From assembly GCF_020497125.1 (NCBI RefSeq), contig NC_059075.1, positions 27,998,003 to 28,062,002 on the forward strand: 64,000 bases of DNA, in the 5' to 3' direction. Of the stretch, positions 11,284 through 22,708 are shown in pieces; within the stretch, counting starts at the first letter, position 1, and every line of letters starts with the position of its first letter. This DNA comes from Mauremys mutica. Taxonomy: Eukaryota > Chordata > Testudines > Geoemydidae. A program made the position numbers and the translations under genes. The notes under the pieces are model-generated. The model was not told the origin of the DNA, did no database searches, and saw only the letters and a program-made list of their open reading frames with translations.

Positions 11284-11900
11284 AATTATGATTTGTTCCC
11301 AACAGTTACCCCTGTTCTTCTTTGCTTATGCAGTACTTTGTGCCTAAGTCTGCACATAGAATAAATATTGTTTTACTCTGATTTTTTTTTCAGAAATACC
11401 TTTTCCTGTGGGAATGGTCATTGAAATTGACACATTTTTCAGAGTGTTTTGATTTAAACAAAAATGGCATTTTCCATATATAAAGTTTGGACAAACGGTT
11501 TCTGACCAGCATTGGTGAGGGCATCTAGAACCTCACATTAGAAATCTTTTTTTTTATTATTTAATTCTATGTATATAAATATATAAAAACAGCAAGTGGT
11601 CTATTCTAGCAGTAGTACAGCATGGTACCACATAAGGATCCAGGTTTGAGACTCAAACTTATGACCCAATTTTGCCCACTTGACCCATGTGAGGGAAGAA
11701 TTTAGCTCTTATCTGTTTTGATGAGTTGGTCACATCTAGGAGCTCTGCAGAGGCAGTGCTCCCAACACCTATGGAAGGCTTCCCCTGCTGCATGAATGAT
11801 CTCTCTACTCATGCTGGCATGCACCATAGTGAACCTAGGGTTCTCCTGGTCTGTATAAGCAAATCAGTAATCTGTCAGAAGGGTTTGCCTCTGTATGGAC
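11284..11900. other. Intron 1 stretch, no gene
   Basis: Unique DNA; only chance open frames. Confidence 0.5.
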
Positions 11901-11904
11901 AAAA

Positions 11905-12150
11905 ATAATAATAGTTTGTATTTGCATAGTGCTTTTCATCTGGGTATCTCCCTTTCAATTTAAAACATTACCTCACCTAGCTCCTGAGAGTTATGGGAAC
12001 AGTATTATCCCCATTTTGCAGAAAAATAAGCTGAGGTCCAGAGAAAGTAAATGACTCGCTGTGTTGCCTCTGACAAATCTGTCGCTCAGCTGAGAATAAT
12101 AGTCAGCATTACTGACTCCCAGTTCCATGCTCTGTCCACTAAGTAACGCT
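11905..12150 (-). repeat. MIR-type SINE
   Basis: The + strand shows TTATCCCCATTTTGCAGAAA, AGCTGAGGTCCAGAGAAAGT and a final TGCTCTGTCCACTAAGTAAC, the complement of a MIR from 3' to 5'. Confidence 0.85.
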
Positions 12151-12920
12151 TCCTTTTTCTAATGTATGCAGCTTTTTCTACAGTGTCCACTTACCTTAGT
12201 ATTTACAGTATTCCCTGAATTTATGCTGGGGAATACTGCAAAAAATCAGATCATGTCATTTAAGGCAGATTCCACTGGGTTCCATTAGATTTTTGCCTGT
12301 ACATTAATACATCTGATGATGGGCCATTGCTATAATTCAGCTTGTGGTGGTGATTCAGCTATATCACTCCAGTGTACAGTAGAGTTTCATAAGTTTTAAA
12401 ATAGTACTTGCAATTGTTATTGATTCTGTTGGCCTGCCCTTTCTCCCATTGCAGATCAGACTATAGCTCAAATCTTAGAGCACTTGATTTTTCTCTTTCT
12501 GTCATGACCTGCAGCCCGTTATCTCATATCACATGTTTAACCCATGATGCACAAAACATTTGCTTATTCTCTAAAGCTGCAGGATTTTGTTCTAATCTCA
12601 GTAAATCTCTCAAGCTTTTATTTTAGAATTGCATGTACTTTTACATGCTTTTAATGTTCATTTGTCTTCATGCTTTTTCTCCTCCCTCGGAATTATGTAG
12701 TAGTTTTGGGAAAGGCCATTAAAGTCAGTTCAAGAGGCAGGAGAAAACATGGAAACCATGGTGATTGTGTGATTCAGCCATTGTGGAGTGCAGTCGTAGC
12801 TTTGAAGCCTCTTCCTTAAGTTTGTTGACCGAGCACATTAGCAGTGGCAGCTCCAGGTCGGGGCCCTAGGCATTTAATGAATTTAGACAGCCAGCTTTTA
12901 ATACTGGACCTACAGTAGTG
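12151..12920. other. Intron 1 stretch, no gene
   Basis: Unique DNA with no repeat I can name. Confidence 0.45.
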
Positions 12921-12928
12921 TACATATA

Positions 12929-13446
12929 CAGGGCCGACTCTGGCTTTTTTGCCGCCCCAAGCCAAAAAACAACAACAAACAAACCTGCGGGGCAGCCGGA
13001 GCAGCAGAGCAAAAAGAACCGTGCAGGGCGGCCGGAGTGCGGGTGCAGGGGGACTCCCGGCCCTGCAGACGTGCCCTGGGCAGTGGCGGGGGAGGGAACG
13101 GACGGGAGAGAGAAGGGGGGCGGCCAGGGCTTCCGCCTGCCGGGAGGGCTCCGTGCTGCTCCAGTTGGTGGGGAGGGAAGGACGCGGGCTGCCCTGCCGG
13201 GCTTGCTACAGACCTGGCACCAACTGGGGCAGACGGAGGGCGCAGCCCGCTCCCAGCAGGGGGCTCCCCTCCTCCACGCCGCCGCCCCCTACAGGGCAGC
13301 CGGAGCAGCGAACCAAAAAGAAAAAAGAAAAAAACCTGCGGGGTGGCCGAAGTGGAAAAAAAAAAAAGGATTGGATGGAATGCCGCCCCTTAGAATCTGC
13401 CGCCCCAAGCACGAGCTTGCTCGGCTGGTGCCTGGAGCCGGCCCTG
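12929..13446. mobile_element. GC-rich hAT element, 8-bp TSD
   Basis: Ends CAGGGCCGACTCTGGCTTTT and (reverse complement) CAGGGCCGGCTCCAGGCACC, each followed by GCCGCCCCAAGC-type sequence. Flanks TACATATA (12921-12928) and TACATACA (13447-13454) differ at one base. Overlapping frames of up to 181 codons come from its base composition and are not genes. Confidence 0.92.
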
Positions 13447-13454
13447 TACATACA

Positions 13455-14510
13455 TAACTTGGCTTGGCTTTGCATACGCCTTTCATTTCTGTAAATTTCC
13501 CCTGGTGTTCAAAGTTGTACCATAAACATTTTATCTGCCTTATACATCAGCTGGGTGATGCTTTTTGTTTCTGCTGTCTTTCATAGTGAAAAATAATTTT
13601 GGCTGGGAAACCCTAGCTTTTTTGACAGGCACAGAAAAGTAACTCCCTGTCACTCCCGTCCTGTGGATACTTTTCTTTACCTGACTTACTGTATGGTCAG
13701 AAAACAGAACTGCAGTTTCTTGAGCACAGGATTCCTGTACACAAAAGGCAAAGACCGAGCTATATTTTATGCCTCTTTGGCAATCATCCCATAGACCTGG
13801 CATTGTATCTTGAAGCTACTGCTCTAGGCAAAAGAGGCCAAACAAATTCTGCTTTTAAATCCGGGCTTCCTACTAACATCAGAAATTCACCTCAGAAAGC
13901 TGTCATGTAGTTTTATTTATTTAATCATATCAGATACATGCTGGGCACACAAACGCTCTCGCTCATATTATTGAACTGTATCATTTATAGTGTGTATTTA
14001 TATATAAAAATGCATCTAGTCACAATGATAATTTCATCAGCTTTGCTAAGATAAGAGCTGTAGCAAACATAAGCGCGCGGAGTAATTCTCAACTGTCTTT
14101 TAATGTCAAGAGAAATGTCCCTGATTTTTTTTCATCAGCAGTTTTTTTCCTTCTTAAATTTGTGGCTTGCTTTTATTAAGGACTGGGATTTAAAAGCCCA
14201 TCAGTGTCATGCTTGATTGAGAGAGCAGAGTTTTTTTTAAAATGCTTTATTTAACCCAAGCGACTTCAATATTCAGCTTTTTGTCTCTTTGTTATCGTTG
14301 TGTTCAGATAGCCTCTCTGATTTTGCTGCTTTGTTTCCAATTGTTCGATTTTTAACATGGCTGTCACTGTGTTCCTTCTCAGAGAGCTGATGCATAGTAT
14401 TCAGGAGAGTATCTTATTACATTGCAGGTTTTAGTGTGTCTATAACCTTGGTCAGCTAAAAGATAGGTCGTGTCCCGTCCTCCCCGCCCCACCATGGGAT
14501 AGTATTATTA
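13455..14510. other. Unique AT-rich intron 1 stretch, possible conserved non-coding DNA
   Basis: About 1 kb without recognisable repeats, inside an intron where most sequence is transposon-derived. The part 13900-14420 has balanced, non-repetitive composition with several homeobox-type ATTA cores. Conservation cannot be tested from one sequence. Confidence 0.3.
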
Positions 14511-14545
14511 TACACCTCTACCCCGATATAATGCTGTCCTTGTTA
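14511..14545. mobile_element. Fragment of the CACCTCTACCCCGATATAA MITE
   Basis: TACACCTCTACCCCGATATA is identical to the left end of the complete copy at 52837-52956; the rest is missing. Confidence 0.75.
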
Positions 14546-14764
14546 GGTGAGCTTTGAATGAAGAGCAGGTGGCGATTTGGTATACAGGTGTTGGGATGTA
14601 TGTCCATGCAAGGAGGCATAGAGCTGTGAACAGGAGGGAAAGTGAAATGAAGCTGTTGCCTCATGGGATAGTAGAATAGAAGTGTTTAGTCTGAGGGGGG
14701 TCCAATGCCATTGTTTTAATTATCGGAAGGGGGAGGTAATAAGTTTCTCCCTGGTGAATGCACA

Positions 14765-14868
14765 TCATGGGCGTGATTGTACATTCATATAGACTGACAT
14801 AATTCCATTGCCTTCAGTTGAATTACTCCTGATCTACCCTGGAATAAGTGAGAGGAGAATCAGGCCCC
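14765..14868. repeat. Short palindromic CATTGACTTCAGTGG-type repeat
   Basis: Degenerate copy with CCATTGCCTTCAGTTGAATT in the middle and AGAATCAGGCCCC at the end. The same family recurs at 21290-21358, 25945-26042, 26095-26175, 30290-30362, 30911-31005, 39405-39480, 41940-42022, 44930-45010, 48388-48462, 50262-50352, 51318-51413 and 53168-53238. Confidence 0.55.
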
Positions 14869-14869
14869 A

Positions 14870-15375
14870 TACCTTTGAATAGGTAGAAAAGTTTATGGAG
14901 GGGGTGGTATGATGGGATAGCCTAATTTTGGCAATTAATTTTGCAATGGATCTTTGATTATCAGCAGGTAAGTATGCCCAGTGGTCTGTGATGGGATGTT
15001 AGATGGGATGGGATCTGAGTTACTACAGAGAATTCTTTCCTGGGTGCTGGCTGGTGAGTCTTGCCCACATGCTCAGGGTTTAACTGATCACCATATTTGG
15101 GGTCGGGAAGGAATTTTCCTCCAGGGCAGATTGGCAGCGGCCCTGGAGGTTTTTCGCCATCCTCTGCAGCATGGGGCACGGGTCACTTGCTGGAGGATTC
15201 TCTGCAGCTTGAGGTCTTCAAACCACAATTTGAGGATTTCAATAACTCAGACATAGGTTAGGGGTTTGTTCCAGGAGTGGGTGGGTGAGATTCTGTGGCC
15301 TGCATTGTGCAGGAGGTCAGACTAGATGATCATAATGGTCCCTTCTGACCTTAAAGTCTATGAGTCTATGAGAAA
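14870..15375 (+). mobile_element. CR1 LINE 3' end
   Basis: Ends in CAGGAGGTCAGACTAGATGA, TGGTCCCTTCTGACCTTAAA and a repeated GTCTATGA terminus. The upstream part (GGTCGGGAAGGAATTTTCCT) is the complement of the copy at 24822-25460. Confidence 0.9.
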
Positions 15376-16435
15376 AGGTTCAGGGGGATCCTGGAGTATA
15401 AGAGTTCAGCTTTGTCCTCCAAAGGAGTGTGCAGCGCTATTTCATGGGAGCTGCTGAGAAGATCATGAACCTCAGATATACTGAGGACTAAAAAAATATT
15501 GAGTAAAATTGTCTGGGAATCTCAGATTCATCCTTCAACATCTGAAAGAAATATCTGATTACTGATTTGCAGATTTGGCCCTAACCAAAAACTGCACTCT
15601 GTCTAAAAAATGTACTTTCATGTAATGAAAATCCAGTTCTGTGAGAGACCTCTGGGTGTCTGTACTCTGTACAACAGTAATACCAGCCTGAGCATTAAGA
15701 ATTTCTGCAATAAGGTTTTTAACTCTGCAACTTTCCTTGAAACAAAAGAACCTCAAATGTTCAACACCTGCCATAGAAGTTTAATAAGTAGCCCAGTAAG
15801 TGGGTCATTTTCAACAAACAATTAATTTAACGACTTCATCTGGAAGTTCAGTGGCACTATTTCAGGGTAGGTAACTTGAGATTGGTTTCTACATGTATAT
15901 GCTGAAGTTCATGTTTCCTTTATAAACCCATAGTTTTAAGGATTTAATATTTCATGTGCTCTAAATCTCATCAAGCTGAAAAAGTTTCAAGCCGAGATGT
16001 ATTTCAAAAAGAAAATTGATATTAATGCTTTAAGCAGTTGTGAGTTCTCAAGCACACACACAAAAAATACAATTCTCAGGAATTCTGAAGCCTATAAAAA
16101 TGAATTTTGTGGGCAGTTTGAATAAAACTCTCACCTGGGGTTTTGGCTCCACTGCTCAAATCTGCATACCTACATACTGTACATGGAGCTGCTGTTCATG
16201 TCAGTGGGAGAGCTACACATTGAAGGAGGACAGAATATTAGGGTTGGACTCCACCAAGCAGATTGGAGAGGAGAATTTTACCTATATATTGTCACATGAG
16301 TTAGTTGTTTACAGCAATTTTAAAGACGATGTATAACAGAGCTGCAATCCAGGGGTGGAGAGTGCCAATGTGTTAGTACAACAATCTGTAGCTCAAGAGC
16401 ACTGTGTTCAGATGTGATTGGATCACAAGGGAAAA
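15376..16435. other. Intron 1 stretch, no gene
   Basis: Unique DNA. Open frames of 71 and 98 codons on the + strand have no recognisable product. Confidence 0.45.
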
Positions 16436-16439
16436 TAAA

Positions 16440-16720
16440 TGCAATATCCTAGGCCTAGTCACTACTTTACCCTCCCGTCATCCAATCATTCTTCATCACT
16501 CCCTTCATCAACTCCTCCCACGCTTGCCTTTGTAACTTCTTTCATGCGGCCTTCTACAGCTTTTATCTGTCTTCCACTCTCCATGTCCCCTCCTTCTCTT
16601 TTCCTTTAAATCCTTCCTGAAAAAGATACTTTTTTCACGGATCCTTCTCACACCAATCTTCTAGTTCTTGCACATGCGTTTTGGTTCTGTAAAGCGTCAT
16701 GTAAGACACCACTACCTAAA
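16440..16720 (+). repeat. L3/CR1-type ancient repeat fragment
   Basis: Pyrimidine-rich sequence with TTTAAATCCTTCCTGAAAAA followed by a CTGTAAAGCGTCATGTAAGA segment, which I read as the region upstream of the L3-like 3' end. Confidence 0.45.
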
Positions 16721-17307
16721 AAAACAATAATCCTAGTCAACACTTAGTGTGCGGATGTGTGTGCATGTACAGAAGAGGTTGCAGACTTGACACAATTTTT
16801 TTTTAAATCACACCATGTCTTTGAGATTTTAAGCACTGCCTTACCTAGGCTGCTGCTCCCAGATCAAGATAAATTCCCCCCATACATACAATATACTCTT
16901 TTCAGTCCACTTTTCGTGTTGCTCCTAGTCCTCATTTGCCCAGATGACAAAAAATGGAAAGAAGCCCTAGAGTAGAACTGCATGGGGTGTAGCAAGTTAG
17001 GAGTCAGGTGTGCTGACTGCTCTGCACAGGGGAAGTTTACTGAAGGCAGTTCTTAGTCAGAAGTTCACTCACAGACATTACAAAACACAGGAAAGAAAAG
17101 AGTTTCAAAGAAACAGAAATAGCTACTGAGGGTGTGTGGGATTCAGTGTTGTTGCTTTGTGTTTAATGCTTGTATAACCATCAACCCATTCCTGACTACT
17201 TCACCTGAATCGAGAGTTCATATTATATTAAAATATGCCATTAAGGTGGAAATAATCAAGGCCAGGTTATGAAATGATGTCAATCCATGGTCATCATGCT
17301 GCCATTT

Positions 17308-17342
17308 CAAAAAAAAAAAAAGAAAAAAAGAAAGAAAAAAAA
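17308..17342. repeat. A-rich low-complexity tract
   Basis: (A)n with interspersed G, about 35 bp. Confidence 0.9.
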
Positions 17343-20300
17343 TCCCAAAGGAAATTAAATAAATGCAGCTAGAGCATATTAAAACCATGTTACAACTCTA
17401 TCTTAAATCCATTAAAGGGTGGAAGTTGAGGTGAAGCTCCCACAGTCCCCTTAACCAGACCTTATTGGGTAGGGTATTCTCTGTTTATACAAACAAACAC
17501 AAAGCCTTTTTTATTAGCACTGCCATTTCCATTTTGTAATTTTATTTCCCAAGTGAAACAGTATAAAATCCACAAAATGAAATTATACCTGAGCAGAGCT
17601 TGGCGGAGTGGGTGGGTTCAGAACACTGATAATGGGATCCTTTCACCTCTAGTTTGCTGATTCAGCTACAGCTCAGATCGGTAGTTATTAAAAGTTGTTG
17701 TGACCCAATGGCTGCTTAGTGCCTTCAGTCCTGTTCTTAGTGACTTTCTCACTTGGCCCTATGGGCTTCCTAATTTACAATTGGACATGTAATTAGTCTT
17801 ATAGAAGAATATGATTTCTAATTACATCTAAAAGCTTTTAGCTCTCAAATCAGAGGGTACGGTATTTCTCCATGTTTCACAACTCATCAATGTGCCCAAC
17901 CCATTGATACCATATATCAAAGGGCTGTTTACAGCTGGCTTTACCACAAAGAAGAAAGAGGACTTTAAAACAAATTAAAAAAAACGCTATCTCCAATTGC
18001 CACTCAATGTCACCACTATTAGTGTGTGAATTTCTTGTAGGCATCACAGCAGAGGTAGGTCCTGAAGAGGGATTTGAAGGAGGAGAAAGTAATGGCCTCA
18101 AAGATTAGTACAGGAATAGATTCAAGGCTGGAATCCTTGATGGAGATGATGGGGATGGGGACGGTGCCATTAACAGAAAAGGGGAACCAGAAAAATTGTA
18201 TTGATTGAATCCAGTAGGACTCAAGATTTAAACCCCAGAATGCAGTTTAGTTAGCAAAAGGAAGATGTCAATCTGTTTGACAGATATCACCATAGTAGCA
18301 TGTGTTTTCTGGCTCTGAGTAGCAGGAGATGCAACCTTTTTCTAATAATTAACATACACTTAATATCTCTGATCCAATTCCTGCCATCCTCTAGGATGTA
18401 GCTGTAGGCCAGGGAGGAATTCCCAAGGTTGCAATAACGCCACTGTTTCTCTGTAGCCTCTAGGGACTTTCCTTCCCTTTCAGTTATTACACATAATATT
18501 TGCACCAAGTCTGTGTACTGGGGTGTGGTATTAGAGTACAGCATTTGTCTCTGAGTACTCACTTGGGCACATCTCCCATTAAGTTCAATAGAAGTCTTGC
18601 CTGAGAAAGGACTCAAGATTTGGCTCTCTGAAAACAGCAGTCACTGCCTTGTGAGGGTCAAAGTTTCACATCTTGAATTTTTGTTTGTCTTTTATGATAA
18701 GGTCAAAGCTGAGCTTGACCCCTGAAACTCAAATGTTAAACCAAAACCAGAATGCTGTAGCTTTACCACCATCTAACATTATGTCCCTAAGTTCAGCGCT
18801 CACAGCAGGCATTCTTCCTTTCCAGCATTTGCTGGATTGCTCAATTTGTGTGCAGGCTGGCCATATGGTGTGTGTAATTTTTCTTTTATAATGTTCTTAT
18901 TGCTCTCTAGTTGCCCAGTAAACCCAGCACAGTTTCAGTAAACTGTATACATCAGGGCAGAAATCTTAGACTTGACTGATTTTCTGCACCTTTATGCAAT
19001 GGTAGGTGCAAAGAAAAAAGGTTCCATTTGATTTATGGAAACTGTATAAAGTTTATAGAGTCTCTACAACCCTCACAAATGAAGAAGGCTTGTAGAGAGG
19101 GGAGGCTGCATCAAAACTGGGAGGTCCACAAAACTAGAGGAGAAAAATACTTGAGGCACATGTCAGTAAATACCTTTGTGGAACTTTCTCCCATTAATTC
19201 TCCAGATCAACATATGGACTGCACAAGCTGTTATATTCTTTTCCCAGTCCAATTACTGCTACGCTGTAGCACTGGAATATCACATAGGCGATTAGTGTGT
19301 CTCTGTCAGGGTCACTGTTCTTCCTCGTAGCAGTTTTGCACCCAGTGATTATTCTCTGTAGAAATTATGTGCGTAATTTTCATATGGTTGTGGGCAAAAG
19401 CATGAGCATGCCTAAGTGTGTAAATCATCTGATGTACAAGTTGGATTTGTGTGCACACATCTGCATGTATATATGCAACCCAGACTTGCGTGCATCGCAG
19501 GATTTATGTAGCTAAATTAGGTGTATGCCATACTGTATGCTGACTTTTGCAGGTACCCATTTGTAACATGCAGCCTGCAGAATATCTGTTATTTACCCTA
19601 GAAATAGTGATGCACAAACTGATTGGGATAAAGTAGAAACTGACCTAAATTAAACCTCTTCTGAGTTAGAAAATGTTAACTTCCCTTCTTCCATCTCTGA
19701 CTTTTGTATGCTTCTGGACTACCTGGTTTCACCTGGGGCAGAAATTCCAGAATACTGTTCTGACAGTATTTTCTTCCTAACTAGAATTGAAAAACACTAA
19801 TCTAGTCTCCTGATATCTCCAGTCCTTTTCTAAACCAAAAAAGATATATCCCCCTCGCTATGTAGGACAGCCAGCACATACCCTGGGTACACTCAGTTTC
19901 CTGACCAGATATAATGCCATTTCTGGTGCTTGACTGGCTGTCAAAAGGGAGGGAGGCGCTGGAAGCATGTGCCATTGTCCATACTTTATATTGAGACCTG
20001 CAGGTAATATATGATACTTTTTTATTGATATTCTAACGCCATAAATGTGACCTTTCAGTTTCACATGTAAGGAGCTTTTTAAAATCTGTGCACATACTTT
20101 CTGAATATTTTGGAGAAAAAAAGCCAATAGCAATAATTAGCTTGGCATTTTTTGTGATTTCAAAAGCACTTAAAGGGTAATGAATTTCTTTTTATTTAGT
20201 CCTACATAAAATCAGATTTTACAGAAATAAGCTGATTTAAAAGGCTTGAATGGCTGGCAGTGACAGATACAATTCACACTGAAAGCTCAATTCCTATACA

Positions 20301-20807
20301 TCAAAATAAAAAAAAAATGGTGTGTGTCATTAGAGGTTGCTGACCCTTGAATTAAAATGATCAAAAGCACAATATTAAAATGTGATTTACGGAAGCTACT
20401 GCTTAACCCATCATTAGGCTGACCAATAAAAGCAATTCAGACTTCTCCAGGACATGATTACCCAGGAGGTAGGTTAGCTATTATTTTCTTATTGCTAAAG
20501 AAACAAAATAATTTAAATATATTTGTGATATGCTTTTCAAGTAAGTTGAAACACAGCATGACTAGTTTAATATGGTATTTTTGTTAGCAAGTTGTCAAAT
20601 TTCCTTCATTTAAGTGAAAGCTGAGAACCACTTAAGAATAACTGTATATGCCCGAAATGAAAATATTTTCTCTTTAATCTCTTTCAGTTAAAAGAAATGT
20701 GGGTGTTACTTTTTATAATAGTAGGTAAATAGAAACCAGGCAAAAGTATGACTTTTTTTTAAGCTGTTCCTTTTGTTCAATAGGGAAATGTACCATTTGC
20801 TAAGTCC
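17343..20807. other. Long intron 1 stretch with little recognisable repeat
   Basis: About 3.4 kb without coding signal. Parts such as 20130-20770 are AT-rich and non-repetitive and are reasonable places to look for conserved non-coding elements. Chance open frames reach 109 codons. Confidence 0.4.
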
Positions 20808-20942
20808 TTTTACATTAGGTTGTAAACTCTTTTTGTGGCGAGGACTGTGTCTTCCTAAGTACTTGTATAACACCTAGCATAATGGGGCAGTAGTCCTAAC
20901 TGGAGCCTGTCGGTGCTATCACAATAGAAATAATAAATTCTT
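20808..20942 (+). repeat. L3/CR1-type ancient repeat, 3' end
   Basis: TTGTAAACTCTTTTTGTGGC, TATAACACCTAGCATAATGG and an AATAATAAA tail. Confidence 0.7.
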
Positions 20943-21124
20943 TGAGGGAAGTTGGCATTTTGATGCAAAATACAATAGCTCAGAGGGTAGGAAGATGAGT
21001 GTCTGATCTAATGGCTTAAATCAAGATGGGAACATTTCCCTAAAAGGTGTGTAAATCAAACTTTTTATAATGAGACTCATGCCTAGCATGACTCATACTA
21101 TCATGGTGACCAGTATTGTTGCTT

Positions 21125-21285
21125 TATACTCCCCCGTCAGTTGTCCCTTGTTTTATACTTAAATTATAAGCTCCTGGGGGCAAGGACCATCATTTTGTCT
21201 GTTTCTACATTGCTTAGCGCAATGGAGTCCTGGTCCATGGCTCGGATTCCAAGGTACGATTACTACTACTACTATTAGTTTTTGG
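21125..21285 (+). repeat. L3/CR1-type ancient repeat, 3' end
   Basis: ATAAGCTCCTGGGGGCAAGG, TTGCTTAGCGCAATGGAGTC and a (TAC)n tail at the end. Confidence 0.7.
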
Positions 21286-21359
21286 CCAAACCCACGACTG
21301 ATGTCAATTAGTATAGCTCAGTTGAAGCCAGTGGTGCTATACTGATTCACACCAGCTGG

Positions 21360-22224
21360 CTCTTTATCTGTATTCCTGCTAAATTTAGCCACTAAAATTT
21401 GCTTTTATCTTAATGGAAATAGATTTAGTTCATGTTGTTAATTTAGGTTTTAAATATATAAAGTTAATAAAATCCAGACTACTTAGTCTTCTAGTATTTA
21501 GAAATGGAAAACACTTGTTAGGTAATCAAGAACATCTCTCAGTGAATGCAGGATTTAGTATCCCAATATCAGATAATAAACTCATACTACGATAGATCTT
21601 AGCCTGAGCCTGTCTCTAAAGCATCTTTAAAGGGGTAAAGGCTTCATTCTAATTCTTTCATTACCAAAACCAAAAATTCACTGTTCATAGCAACTACATG
21701 TATTAGCTCATAACTGAAGTAGCAATGGCTAGTCTTTCACTTAATCCCATGCATGAAAACTTAAAATGGAGAGAAACTAATATTCTCCATCTTGGAACCT
21801 TTTCCACAACTCCCATTTGCCACTCATATAAAGTGTCTAGACAGCCTATATTCACTGCACCCATTTTAGGCTGATGTACTCCCAGCAGCAGGCAACATCT
21901 CATCATGGCAATAGTAGAAAAATACATCATCATAATAGGCTGTAATGTTTTTCATCCATAGATCTAAATATTATCCTTACACTTTTTATTGATGGGGAGA
22001 CAGAGAGAGGTTTAGCACTTATTAGTTTCAAAATGCGCATGCAAACACCTTGGAGCATCATGCCACCCTGAGTGTGTCTGGGTCCTGATTATCCCACAAG
22101 TTGATCTGTATGAGTGGAACTGTGCTTGTGCAGAGCCCTATTAACTGGAATAGAGCTCTGTGCACACAGAATGGGGTTACCTTTATGAATCAGCTGCTAG
22201 AATCTGGGTCTCTGTGATTTTACA
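21360..22224. other. Intron 1 stretch, no gene
   Basis: Unique DNA; no frame with a recognisable product. Confidence 0.45.
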
Positions 22225-22545
22225 TCCATATGCTTCAAAATGTAGCCGTAAGTGGTTTGCCCAGGGTCACACGCCGAGTCCATGGTATTCATGCTGAGTG
22301 GCAGCTTTCCCAGGTATGTGCCTACCGTCTCAAATGGCTATGTATTCACAGCGGCTGGCCCCTCATGCCACTGCAGGGACACTCTGTTTTTAGCATGCTA
22401 GTGGGATCAGAGCTAGCACAGATATGCCTCCTTGAGCTGGGAATTACACCCCCAACTCAAAGTGTAGACATACCCCATGCCAGAGCCAGGAATCAAACCA
22501 AGGTCTCCTGACTCACAGTACTGTGTGTGATCTACTGGCCACACA
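22225..22545 (-). repeat. MIR-type SINE split by a DNA element
   Basis: The left piece has GGTTTGCCCAGGGTCACACG and the right piece CAGAGCCAGGAATCAAACCA then AGGTCTCCTGACTCACAGTA. These are consecutive parts of one MIR on the minus strand, separated by 22317-22483. Confidence 0.75.
22317..22483 (-). mobile_element. Fragment of a palindromic DNA element inserted in MIR
   Basis: GAGCTGGGAATTACACCCCC and AACTCAAAGTGTAGACATAC form the end of a known turtle-type element on the minus strand; AGCATGCTAGTGGGATCAGA is internal. It interrupts the MIR and so is younger. Confidence 0.6.
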
Positions 22546-22646
22546 ACTTCTTTATTGTATGGGGTTTGATTATTTTTTAATGCATTAGAAACTGCTGTGA
22601 ATTTTTCCTCTTCTGAAAAATAAATCACCTACTTTTTTATTTGTAG

Positions 22647-22708
22647 TGGAGAGGGAAAATGTGCAGAAGAGAACCTTTACCAGGTGGATAAATCTACATT
22701 TGGAGAAG
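22647..22708 (+). CDS. CLMN: CLMN exon 2: start of first CH domain
   Basis: The acceptor TTGTAG ends at 22646 and the donor GTAAGG starts at 22709. The exon opens with TG, which completes a valine codon begun in the unseen exon 1, and then encodes ERENVQKRTFTRWINLHLEK. The KRTFTRWIN motif is the first helix of actin-binding CH1 domains. The exon is 62 bp and ends in phase 0, so it joins directly to the next exon. It is too short to stand out as an open reading frame and was found by reading the intron for the expected CH1 start. Confidence 0.93.

Noticed and set aside
12918..13494. Overlapping frames of 179 and 181 codons
   Set aside because: Both are inside the hAT element 12929-13446 with its 8-bp duplication; they are low-complexity Arg/Gly/Lys-rich and overlap fully.
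1..22646. First coding exon of CLMN
   Set aside because: I looked for a short exon ending in phase 1 with the expected N-terminus and found none; it is presumably upstream of the window.
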